5,148 bases of DNA from Candidatus Zixiibacteriota bacterium (GCA_022866585.1 JALHUP010000015.1:1-5148); one strand, 5' to 3'. Counted from the first letter of the stretch, positions 1 through 4,654 are shown. Notes: a model not told the origin generated them from the sequence alone. Numbers and translations: made by a program.

Positions 1-1
1 C

Positions 2-280
2 ATTCTCGGTCTTCCCCCGGAAACTTTTTTTGCGATAGTAACCGGATTTTTACGAAAGGACGTTTCCATTGCGCTATTGCCACCTTACCATTTATCTCCG
101 AAGTCTTTAGTTATTGCCTGTATATTTTTAGTCCTCTACCTACCTTGTATTTCCACTTTCTTTGTTATGGTCAAAGAATTGGGACTACGAAATACGTTAA
201 AACTGGTGGCGATTCTGCTCGTTTCAGGTCTTCTCGTTGGTGGGATTCTAAATCTTATTTTTAAAGCTGTTGGGTCTTGA
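2..280 (+). CDS. feoB: FeoB ferrous iron transporter, C-terminal fragment
   Basis: The 3' end of feoB; the 5' part lies outside the window. The open frame runs from base 2 to a TGA at 278-280 and gives the last 92 residues. FeoB is an inner-membrane Fe(II) transporter with an N-terminal G-protein domain and C-terminal Gate segments; only the end of the membrane part is here. The fragment starts with a GLP motif and GFLRKD (the FeoB 'G-F-x-R-[RK]-D' region), followed by a membrane segment containing LYLPCISTF and then KELG. This matches the conserved final PC-x-(A/S)-T-F...(K)E-(L/R)-G stretch of FeoB. A last hydrophobic helix with a GLLVGGILN pattern ends the protein. An internal TTG at 77 could be read as a start but is only a codon within FeoB. 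The frame is intact with a normal C-terminus. No feoA or feoC follows. FeoB suggests Fe(II) uptake under anoxic or low-oxygen conditions. The assignment rests on motif recall from a short fragment. Confidence 0.87.
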   Translation: MLGLPPETFFAIVTGFLRKDVSIALLPPYHLSPKSLVIACIFLVLYLPCISTFFVMVKELGLRNTLKLVAILLVSGLLVGGILNLIFKAVGS

Positions 281-289
281 TCATCTCAT

Positions 290-312
290 TTATTTGTCGT
301 TATGACGAATAA
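290..312. repeat. Small hairpin just downstream of feoB
   Basis: Stem 290-298 pairs with 304-312 over nine positions, eight Watson-Crick and one T-G, around a five-base loop. It begins 10 bases after the feoB stop codon, but no T-run follows it, so it is a poor intrinsic terminator. It may instead protect the 3' end of the mRNA or simply belong to the repeat field, because its right arm contains the TGACGAAT word that recurs at 324-331 (one change) and 338-345. Confidence 0.45.
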
Positions 313-441
313 GAAATGCATAATGACGGATGAATAATGACGAATCGTGTAGTTGTCTTTCGCAATTTTTTATTTTTCACTATGCACAACATGAATGTTT
401 CACTATGCTCACAGGATACTAATTGATATTTGATGGTCGAC

Positions 442-480
442 GTTTCTGATGTTTCTGACCTTTCTGACGTTTCTGACGTT
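442..480. repeat. Short tandem repeat, 9-bp unit, about 4.3 copies
   Basis: Units GTTTCTGAT (442-450), GTTTCTGAC (451-459), CTTTCTGAC (460-468) and GTTTCTGAC (469-477) follow one another without gaps, then a partial GTT. Because the unit is a multiple of three it keeps a frame open and creates a spurious Phe-Leu-Thr repeat on the plus strand. Nothing else suggests that it is coding. Such arrays vary in copy number by slippage. Confidence 0.85.
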
Positions 481-497
481 TTTTTTCATAATTTTTT

Positions 498-568
498 ATA
501 GTTCGACTAAGCTCACTACAAGTGGTTTGGCTGTGTTTTCCATGATAGTTCGACTAAGCTCACTACAA
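498..568. repeat. Two direct copies of a 24-bp repeat, 47 bp apart
   Basis: The block at 498-521 is repeated exactly at 545-568; its core reads TTCGACTAAGCTCACTACAA. A degenerate third piece, GTTCACTACAAATATGGTTC, follows at about 580-600. The core resembles the TTCGACaaGCTCA-type words that I recall as dispersed intergenic repeats in many bacterial genomes. That is recollection, not a search result. No function is evident. Confidence 0.75.
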
Positions 569-642
569 AGTGATTCAAATATGTTCACTACAAATATGGT
601 TCATATTGGTATAAATGCATCCACATTTGGTCTCCCATATAC

Positions 643-680
643 TGGGGAGGTATCCCCATCACCATCAAAGTTGTGGTGAT
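643..680. repeat. Two adjacent small hairpins
   Basis: TGGGGA (643-648) pairs with TCCCCA (653-658), and ATCACCA (658-664) pairs with TGGTGAT (674-680), so the two sit directly side by side and share base 658. Only a weak T-run (TTTTGG) follows. They could weakly terminate plus-strand transcripts leaving feoB, but I consider them repeat structure of unknown role. Confidence 0.4.
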
Positions 681-741
681 TTTGGTAAAGCGGCGGGATG
701 ATCTACCCGTAAGTTATTGTGAATCAAGGGGAGAAAATATT

Positions 742-800
742 GACCTCCCTCCATCCCCCTCTCCATAAGATATGGAGAGGGGGAGTTAGGGGGTGAGGTC
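742..800. repeat. Long imperfect inverted repeat with a perfect 14-bp core
   Basis: The core arm at 754-767 pairs perfectly with 771-784 over 14 bp around a 3-base loop. Outside it, GACCTC (742-747) pairs with GAGGTC (795-800), leaving an internal loop. A second small hairpin, TAGGCT/AGCCTA with an AAA loop, follows at 801-815. It lies beyond the 3' end of the minus-strand MFS gene, so on that strand it could act as a weak terminator or mRNA 3' stabiliser; the tract after it on the minus strand is only AATATTTTCT. The pyrimidine-rich CCCTCTCC arms resemble a dispersed bacterial intergenic palindrome that I recall from other genomes. Confidence 0.75.
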
Positions 801-842
801 TAGGCTAAAAGCCTAAAACATAAATTGACAAAGGAATCTTCG

Positions 843-2114
843 TTAGCGTAAGGATTCTTTAGTTTCGGTAAGAGATAAGGAGAAAAAAATTGACACGATG
901 GAGACTAAGAATACCAATGAATATAAAACAGCAAATGAGGAGACCTGAATAATCAGACCGCCCACTGCAGAGAGAAAAATCGTGGGTCCCACTATGGTAT
1001 TTAAAAATCCAACATAAATGGGTCGCTTCTCCTCCGGAGCGGTTTCCAAAAGATAGTTGGTGTAACCCATATCCATACCGCTCATAGTTGCCCCGAGAAA
1101 AAAGAAAATTGCACCATAACCATAAATTGGAATTTTTGTGAGAATGTTTAAAAGAAGTAAAAAGGGAGGGATAGCCGAACAGATGGCTGAAAGTAAGAGA
1201 ACTAAACGGTTGCTCTTGTTGTTGGAGAGACGTCCCCACAAAATGTTGGAGGATAGGTATCCTACCATCTGGACACTGAGGAATAAACCGGCTATGCTGG
1301 TGGGGATAAATAAGAACTTTTTGGCGAAGATGATATAGAATGGAAGCCCCAATACATACGAGCCAATAGCTATCCGGGTCCAGAGAAGCATTCTGAGATT
1401 TCTATCTTTTTTGAGAATTTCTAATCCTAAAAGCAGATTCTCTTTGAATTTTCTTTTTTGAGGTCTTTCCTTTAGAAGTGGTTCTTTTACTAATGAAAAA
1501 GAAAGCAAGGCAAGAATGATTATAACCGCCGCAATTAAGAACAGAACTCCGAAATTCTTAGGGAAATCGTAGACCCTCAATATTCTCTCTATTAAGATTC
1601 CAGCTAAAGCCGCCAACCCTCCCCCAAAAAACATCCTCATTCCAAAGAAACTTCCACGTCTGTTTGGTCGTACAGTCTTTCCCACCACCTCCATGAAGGA
1701 GACCCCGGATACCCCACCTCCAAAAGCATAGATCGAAAACAAAAAAAAGAAAGTGATCAAAAGATAGGAAGGATTGACAGTTTTTGAAAAAAGGACTAAG
1801 ATGGCAAGGAGTGAAAATGCTATTGCCCTCAAAATAGCCATTTTGATATAAAGAGGCATTTGATTTTTATGGTGCAGAGTCACCGCCGCTACTGCCATCT
1901 GTGGCAGAGTCCAACCCACCGCCTCCAGAGTGGAGGCTAATCCTACTAAAATGCTGGATGAAGTCAGCTTACTTATGAAAAGGGGTAATACTGTGGAACC
2001 GCTGGTGAAAGCCCAGGCAAAGTTAAACAAAATCCCATTTGCCACCCCTAAGAAGAAATTTCGCTTGAAATATTTTTCTGCGAACTGATGTTGACTCATG
2101 GATGTTGTTGTCAT
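843..2114 (-). CDS. Major facilitator superfamily (MFS) transporter
   Basis: A 423-residue integral membrane protein, the usual length for a 12-helix MFS carrier. Hydrophobic segments lie at roughly 20-47, 54-79, 92-109 and 115-136, with a GGG-rich fifth helix near 160-180. A charged cytoplasmic loop (about 208-240, KEPLLKERPQKRKFKENLL) separates the two six-helix halves, and six more segments fill the C-terminal half. Before the fifth helix, RRGSFFGMR is a motif common in MFS subfamilies with unassigned substrates. The protein moves a solute by secondary transport; nothing identifies the solute or the direction. The ATG at 2112-2114 is the longest start. No Shine-Dalgarno precedes it, and Met6 (2097-2099) is an alternative. 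The gene is divergent from the nitrilase gene across a 222-bp spacer, so shared substrate or regulation is possible but not shown. It stands alone on its strand in this window. Confidence 0.9.
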   Translation of the reverse strand: MTTTSMSQHQFAEKYFKRNFFLGVANGILFNFAWAFTSGSTVLPLFISKLTSSSILVGLASTLEAVGWTLPQMAVAAVTLHHKNQMPLYIKMAILRAIAFSLLAILVLFSKTVNPSYLLITFFFLFSIYAFGGGVSGVSFMEVVGKTVRPNRRGSFFGMRMFFGGGLAALAGILIERILRVYDFPKNFGVLFLIAAVIIILALLSFSLVKEPLLKERPQKRKFKENLLLGLEILKKDRNLRMLLWTRIAIGSYVLGLPFYIIFAKKFLFIPTSIAGLFLSVQMVGYLSSNILWGRLSNNKSNRLVLLLSAICSAIPPFLLLLNILTKIPIYGYGAIFFFLGATMSGMDMGYTNYLLETAPEEKRPIYVGFLNTIVGPTIFLSAVGGLIIQVSSFAVLYSLVFLVSIVSIFFSLSLTETKESLR

Positions 2115-2120
2115 GGCAAG

Positions 2121-2149
2121 AAGTTACTACTATGGAAAACGATTGTCAA
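2121..2149 (-). promoter_or_regulatory. Candidate sigma-70-type promoter for the MFS gene
   Basis: On the minus strand a perfect TTGACA (2144-2149) is followed, after 17 bases, by TAACTT (2121-2126, three of six matches to TATAAT). Transcription would begin at about the MFS ATG (2114) or just inside the gene, leaving almost no leader. This agrees with the missing Shine-Dalgarno sequence but also makes the -10 assignment doubtful. Confidence 0.45.
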
Positions 2150-2183
2150 GATCAGTTTGAGAGGGCTCGAAAAAACTCCTAAG

Positions 2184-2238
2184 TGTAGTTGCCTGATTCA
2201 TCAGGCTTACAAAAAGCCCAATGAATTGGGCAACTACA
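2184..2238. repeat. Nested palindrome that can form a three-way junction (REP/MITE-like)
   Basis: Outer arms TGTAGTT (2184-2190) and AACTACA (2232-2238) are perfect complements. Between them lie two perfect hairpins, GCCTGA-TTCA-TCAGGC (2191-2206) and GCCCAA-TGAA-TTGGGC (2216-2231), joined by the 9-base linker TTACAAAAA. All outer and inner stems meet with no spare bases except this linker. An alternative is one long imperfect hairpin using GTAGTTGCC/GGCAACTAC and ATTCAT/ATGAAT. It lies in the divergent spacer upstream of both flanking genes and has no T-run, so it is unlikely to be a terminator. It resembles bacterial repetitive extragenic palindromes with terminal inverted repeats. Confidence 0.8.
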
Positions 2239-2261
2239 GTAACGAATTCCCATGAAATCCC

Positions 2262-2299
2262 TTGACTCCTCTTTATTTTTTGTTTCCTTAGGCTAAAGT
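2262..2299 (+). promoter_or_regulatory. Weak candidate promoter region for the nitrilase unit
   Basis: TTGACT (2262-2267) is a good -35 word and TAAAGT (2294-2299) a fair -10 word, but the 26-base gap between them is too long for one sigma-70 promoter. Either the -10 works with a poor -35 near 2271-2276, or another sigma factor or an activator is involved. The position, 38 bases upstream of the start codon, is plausible. Confidence 0.25.
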
Positions 2300-2336
2300 A
2301 TGCTCACAAAAGGTCGAAAAACAAAAAGGAGGACGT

Positions 2337-3125
2337 GTGAAAGTCGGGTTTATGCAGTTTTCTCCCCTCTTCGGGAGAAAAGAGGAGAATGTTGAGAGGG
2401 TCATAAACTCATTAAGGGGGGCTAAAGCTGACCTCCTGGTTCTGCCGGAGCTTTTCAGCACCGGCTACCTCTTCTTAAATGAAGAGGAACTCAGGAGGTC
2501 AGCTGAACCTATTTCTGATGGTCTCACCGTGTCGAAATTTTTGGAGTTGGCAAAAAAGGAGAACACAAATTTAGTCTTCGGGATTGCGGAAAGGGCAGAT
2601 AATAAGCTCTTCAACTCTTCAGTATTGGTGACGGCAAAAGGAGAGTGCTTCGTCTATCGAAAGCTTCATCTTTTTGATAGAGAAAAACGTCTGTTTTCTC
2701 CCGGAGATAAAGAGTTGGAGGTTTTTGATATTGGCGAAGCCAAGGTCGGAATGATGATCTGCTTCGATTGGATCTTTCCCGAGGTGGCAAGAAGCTTAGC
2801 CTTAAAGGGAGCAGATATAATCTGTCACCCTTCGAATTTGATCCTTCCCCATTGTCAGGATGCCATGGTCACCAGATGTTTAGAAAACAGGGTCTTCGCC
2901 ATAACCTCCAACAGAACCGGGACAGAGAAGAGACGAAAAGAAGAATTCACCTTTACCGGCAGAAGTCAAATAGTAGACCCGAAAGGAAGAGTTTTAGCCC
3001 AAGCCAACGCGGAAGAAGAGAAGCTGTGCATCATAGAAATAGATCCCCTTTTGGCTAAAGATAAAAAGGTAACACCTAACAATCACATTTTTGAAGACCG
3101 AAGGACGGATTTTTACTTGTGGTGA
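2337..3125 (+). CDS. Nitrilase-superfamily carbon-nitrogen hydrolase (amidase/nitrilase)
   Basis: A 262-residue cytoplasmic hydrolase of the carbon-nitrogen hydrolase family, near the family's usual 260-280 residues. The complete triad is visible: Glu38 in LVLPELFSTGY, Lys109 in YRKLHLF, and nucleophile Cys142 in MICFDWIFPE. Enzymes of this family attack an amide or nitrile carbon with the cysteine and release ammonia or an amine. From memory the sequence closely resembles the thermostable Pyrococcus nitrilase: shared features are PELF-TGY, KLHLF-REK, CFDW-FPE-AR-LALKGA, the ENRV-ITSNR-G stretch and the C-terminal IF-DRR--FY. The true substrate is unknown and could be a small aliphatic nitrile, an omega-amide or an N-carbamoyl compound. 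The start is GTG at 2337, chosen because AAGGAGG (2326-2332) lies 4 bases before it and the protein begins directly with the first beta strand. The receiver gene follows 57 bases later with no terminator between, so cotranscription is likely. Confidence 0.92.
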   Translation: MKVGFMQFSPLFGRKEENVERVINSLRGAKADLLVLPELFSTGYLFLNEEELRRSAEPISDGLTVSKFLELAKKENTNLVFGIAERADNKLFNSSVLVTAKGECFVYRKLHLFDREKRLFSPGDKELEVFDIGEAKVGMMICFDWIFPEVARSLALKGADIICHPSNLILPHCQDAMVTRCLENRVFAITSNRTGTEKRRKEEFTFTGRSQIVDPKGRVLAQANAEEEKLCIIEIDPLLAKDKKVTPNNHIFEDRRTDFYLW

Positions 3126-3156
3126 GCGAGCAAACGCTCGCCCGTCTGGGTGGGCG
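3126..3156. repeat. Intercistronic hairpin between nitrilase and receiver genes
   Basis: GCGAGC (3126-3131) and GCTCGC (3136-3141) form a perfect 6-bp stem with an AAAC loop directly after the nitrilase stop codon. An alternative stem CGCCC/GGGCG (3139-3143/3152-3156) shares bases with it. No T-run follows, so it is not a terminator. It could protect the nitrilase part of the message or tune translation of the receiver gene, whose ribosome-binding site starts at 3171. Confidence 0.5.
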
Positions 3157-3182
3157 GAGTCAAGCCACAAGAAAGGGAATTT

Positions 3183-3620
3183 ATGTTGACGGAAAAACCA
3201 GCTACTTCAAATATGACTAAATTTTCTGAAAAAAAGAAAATCAAGTCCGCCAAAATCTTGGTCATCGATGATGAGCCGGAGATCACCGATATAATCGAAA
3301 CTTTCTTGGAGAATGCCGGCTATGAGGTGAAGTCGGAAAACTCCAGCGTAATCGGAATCGAGAGAGCCAAGACTTTTCTGCCCGACTTAATCCTTTTAGA
3401 CATCATGATGCCTTTTATGGACGGATACGAGGTCTGTAAAGAGCTGAAGAAAGACGAGGATACCTCCAAAATACCGGTGGTCTTCTTAACCGGCAAAGAT
3501 GCCCGAAGTGATGAAGGGAAAAGTTTTGAAGCGGGTGGGGATTTGTTCGTAAAAAAGCCCTTCAGCTGTGAAAGGCTTTTGGAGATTGTGAAAGTGGTTC
3601 TGGTTAGCTTAAATAAATGA
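3183..3620 (+). CDS. Stand-alone CheY-like response-regulator receiver protein
   Basis: A 145-residue single receiver domain with a 22-residue, lysine-rich N-terminal tail and no output domain. Seen in order, counted from the ATG at 3183: acidic pair Asp29-Asp30 (ILVIDDEPE), phosphoacceptor Asp73 (LILLDIMMPFMDG), Thr103 (VVFLTGKD), Phe122 at the switch aromatic position, and Lys125 in KKPF. All residues needed for Mg2+ binding, phosphorylation and signalling are therefore present. It should be phosphorylated by a histidine kinase encoded elsewhere and act by protein contact, as in CheY, Spo0F or DivK. The ATG at 3183 is preferred because GAAAGGG (3171-3177) precedes it by 5 bases; a GTG at 3150 in the same frame would add 11 unlikely residues. 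It lies 57 bases behind the nitrilase and before the terminator at 3729-3780. No kinase lies nearby, so it is an orphan regulator. Confidence 0.93.
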   Translation: MLTEKPATSNMTKFSEKKKIKSAKILVIDDEPEITDIIETFLENAGYEVKSENSSVIGIERAKTFLPDLILLDIMMPFMDGYEVCKELKKDEDTSKIPVVFLTGKDARSDEGKSFEAGGDLFVKKPFSCERLLEIVKVVLVSLNK

Positions 3621-3649
3621 ATCATATTGAAAATAGTTGTTCCGCCAAA

Positions 3650-3673
3650 GGTATGAACTGCATGGTTCATGCC
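3650..3673 (+). repeat. Hairpin 30 bases after the receiver gene
   Basis: GGTATGAAC (3650-3658) pairs with GTTCATGCC (3665-3673) over nine positions, eight Watson-Crick and one T-G, around the six-base loop TGCATG. It is not followed by T residues. It probably lies within the 3' end of the nitrilase-receiver transcript, ahead of the real terminator, and overlaps the short frame 3653-3712. Confidence 0.5.
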
Positions 3674-3728
3674 ATAAGGAAGGAGAACAAAAGAGTAATT
3701 TCACAAATTTAGAATATTCGGGGGCAAA

Positions 3729-3780
3729 CCAGCACCTAATTCGCTTTTGGGGGGTAAGTTAGGTGCTGGCTTCTTTTTTT
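3729..3780 (+). terminator. Strong Rho-independent terminator closing the nitrilase-receiver unit
   Basis: CCAGCACCTAA (3729-3739) and TTAGGTGCTGG (3759-3769) are perfect complements over 11 bp, with a 19-base loop. They are followed at once by CTTCTTTTTTTT (3770-3781). The T-run lies only on the plus-strand exit side, which sets the direction. It is 109 bases after the receiver stop codon and isolates ridA from upstream transcription. Confidence 0.9.
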
Positions 3781-3885
3781 TCCAAATTTTCTCAACGGCA
3801 GAAGATTCCTCTTTCTTCGCTTTCAATGCATAGTGCCTTACATTAGCAAAAAAACTCCTTTCCTCCCGGGTTTGACGGAAACTTG

Positions 3886-3914
3886 TTGACATAGCAGGAA
3901 AAAGTTATTTTATT
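3886..3914 (+). promoter_or_regulatory. Sigma-70-type promoter for ridA
   Basis: A perfect TTGACA (3886-3891) is followed after 17 bases by TTTATT (3909-3914, four of six matches). TATTAA at 3911-3916 is an alternative -10 with a 19-base gap. Transcription would start near 3921, giving a leader of about 120 nt before ridA. The position just after a terminator supports a fresh transcription unit. Confidence 0.6.
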
Positions 3915-3955
3915 AAGGAAAGGAAAAATTTAGTATAAGAAAAATCAAGTTCGTA

Positions 3956-4012
3956 AGGGATGCCTTGTCTGCGACTGAAATGCAACATGGGCGGGGTAAT
4001 AAAGGTGTCCCT
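3956..4012 (+). promoter_or_regulatory. Possible folded 5' leader of ridA
   Basis: AGGGATGCCTT (3956-3966) can pair with AAGGTGTCCCT (4002-4012) over 11 positions, including two G-U pairs. Inside, TGTCTGC (3966-3972) can pair with GCAACA (3982-3987), with one bulged C and a 9-base loop; base 3966 is used by only one of the two stems at a time. The 18 bases between the outer stem and the Shine-Dalgarno would allow regulation of translation. I do not recognise it as a known riboswitch class. It could also be a dispersed repeat. Confidence 0.35.
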
Positions 4013-4042
4013 AAGCGATGAAATTGGTGAGGAGGGATAGTT

Positions 4043-4429
4043 ATGCCAAAAACCATTATCCAAACGGAGAACGCTCCCAGGGCGGTGGGACCGTATTCCC
4101 AGGGGGTCAAGATAGAAGGTGAGTCTCTGATTTTTGTCTCCGGACAGATCGCGTTGGATCCAAAGACCGGCGATAGAATTTCCGGGGGAATTGTCCCGGA
4201 GACCCGACAGGCGATAGAAAATATCAAAGCTATACTGGAAGCGGCCGGGTCAGGATTAGACAAAGTGATGAAGACCACCGTTTTCCTTCATAGCATGGAT
4301 GACTTCGGGGTGATGAACGAAGTCTATAACCAATATTTCACTACCGACCCACCTGCCCGGTCAACTATAGAGGTTTCCCGTCTGCCCAAGGGGATGAAGG
4401 TTGAAATTGAGGCGATAGCTTTGGTGTAA
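4043..4429 (+). CDS. ridA: RidA family reactive enamine/imine deaminase
   Basis: A 128-residue protein, the standard length of the RidA (YjgF/YER057c/UK114) family, which forms homotrimers with active sites between subunits. RidA hydrolyses reactive 2-aminoacrylate-type enamines/imines made by PLP enzymes such as serine/threonine dehydratase, giving 2-keto acids and ammonia and protecting PLP enzymes from damage. Conserved features are AVGPYSQ with Tyr18, FVSGQIALDP with Ser33, and the signature PPARSTIEVSRLPKGMKVEIEAIAL with carboxylate-binding Arg106 and Glu121. With Arg106 and Glu121 both kept, true deaminase activity of the RidA subgroup is likely. The ATG at 4043 has AGGAGG (4030-4035) 7 bases upstream. 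It has its own promoter (3886-3914) and a terminator 60 bases after the stop, so it is probably monocistronic. Some relatives act in pyrimidine or tryptophan breakdown, but no such neighbours are visible. Confidence 0.95.
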   Translation: MPKTIIQTENAPRAVGPYSQGVKIEGESLIFVSGQIALDPKTGDRISGGIVPETRQAIENIKAILEAAGSGLDKVMKTTVFLHSMDDFGVMNEVYNQYFTTDPPARSTIEVSRLPKGMKVEIEAIALV

Positions 4430-4466
4430 TATCTCCAAACCGCCCCTAAACTTTACACAGAAAGCT

Positions 4467-4515
4467 TTGAAAAAGTGGTTTTTGGAGTGCAAAAGCTTGC
4501 TTTTGCGTTTTTTTG
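4467..4515 (+). terminator. ridA terminator; repeat element copy 1
   Basis: GCAAAAG (4489-4495) pairs with CTTTTGC (4500-4506) around a CTTG loop and is followed by GTTTTTTT, a good Rho-independent terminator 60 bases after the ridA stop codon. The wider unit, TTGAAAAA (4467-4474), nine bases, GGAGTGC, stem, GCG and a T-run, recurs on the opposite strand at 4549-4601. Confidence 0.8.
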
Positions 4516-4548
4516 AAATCTAAATGTCCTTATATCCCAACTACTTAG

Positions 4549-4601
4549 TTTTTGAGAAAAACCGCACCAGCAAGCTGGTGCACTCCTTTTCGGGGTTTTT
4601 C
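4549..4601 (-). terminator. Inverted copy 2 of the terminator-like element
   Basis: Read on the minus strand: TTGAAAAA, nine bases, GGAGTGC, then stem GCACCAG/CTGGTGC (4575-4581/4564-4570) with a CTTG loop, then GGTTTTTCTC. The order and spacing equal copy 1 at 4467-4515, while two stem pairs differ in a compensating way (A-T to C-G). Outer arms GAAAAACC (4556-4563) and GGTTTTTC (4594-4601) can also pair, so it may stop transcription on either strand. No minus-strand gene in view needs it. Confidence 0.65.
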
Positions 4602-4654
4602 AACACGCCCTTTAGGTGAACCATGTAAAGCTAACTCTCTTTCAGGAACTTCAG

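Larger units (their letters stand above)
281..842. other. Gene-free, repeat-rich spacer between feoB and the MFS gene
   Basis: No credible gene is seen in these 562 bases; the longest plus-strand frame (449-679) begins inside a tandem repeat and encodes low-complexity Phe/Leu/Thr. In order it holds: a 9-bp-stem hairpin (290-298/304-312, one T-G pair); scattered copies of TGACGRAT (303-310, 324-, 338-345); an 11-bp direct repeat TTTCACTATGC (375-385, 398-408); a 9-bp tandem array (442-480); a 24-bp direct repeat (498-521, 545-568); two adjacent small hairpins (643-658 and 658-680); and a long inverted repeat plus a small hairpin (742-815). No clear promoter or T-tailed terminator for feoB was found. 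Confidence 0.7.
3621..4042 (+). other. Intergenic region between receiver gene and ridA
   Basis: These 422 bases hold no convincing gene. In order: a 9-bp-stem hairpin (3650-3673), a very short frame (3653-3712) overlapping it, an AGGAAGGAG word (3677-3685) with no start codon at a useful distance, a strong terminator (3729-3780), an unremarkable stretch (3781-3885), the ridA promoter (3886-3914) and its leader (about 3921-4042). A minus-strand frame (3892-3701) exists but runs through the terminator and lacks a ribosome-binding site. Confidence 0.65.

Noticed and set aside
281..312. feoB terminator
   Set aside because: The hairpin at 290-312 has no T-run on either exit side, so it was recorded only as a hairpin.
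501..560. GTTCGACTA words as tRNA T-loops
   Set aside because: No matching T-stem, anticodon arm or acceptor stem surrounds either copy.
498..600. Possible CRISPR array
   Set aside because: Only two exact repeats with a 23-base gap and one poor third copy; the repeat lacks CRISPR-like symmetry and no cas genes are present.
449..679. Plus-strand frame of 76 codons in the feoB-MFS spacer
   Set aside because: It starts inside the 9-bp tandem array, encodes low-complexity sequence, crosses the 24-bp direct repeats and two hairpins, and has no ribosome-binding site.
3150..3182. GTG at 3150 as start of the receiver protein
   Set aside because: The ATG at 3183 has a well-placed GAAAGGG; the added 11 residues would be encoded partly by the intercistronic hairpin.
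3701..3892. Minus-strand frame of 63 codons
   Set aside because: It has no Shine-Dalgarno, passes through the strong plus-strand terminator, and its last third is simply the translated hairpin arms. Its start overlaps the ridA -35 box. The first 40 codons have no recognisable family.
3913..4278. Minus-strand frame of 121 codons opposite ridA
   Set aside because: It is the antisense of ridA, which has full RidA motifs and a good ribosome-binding site.
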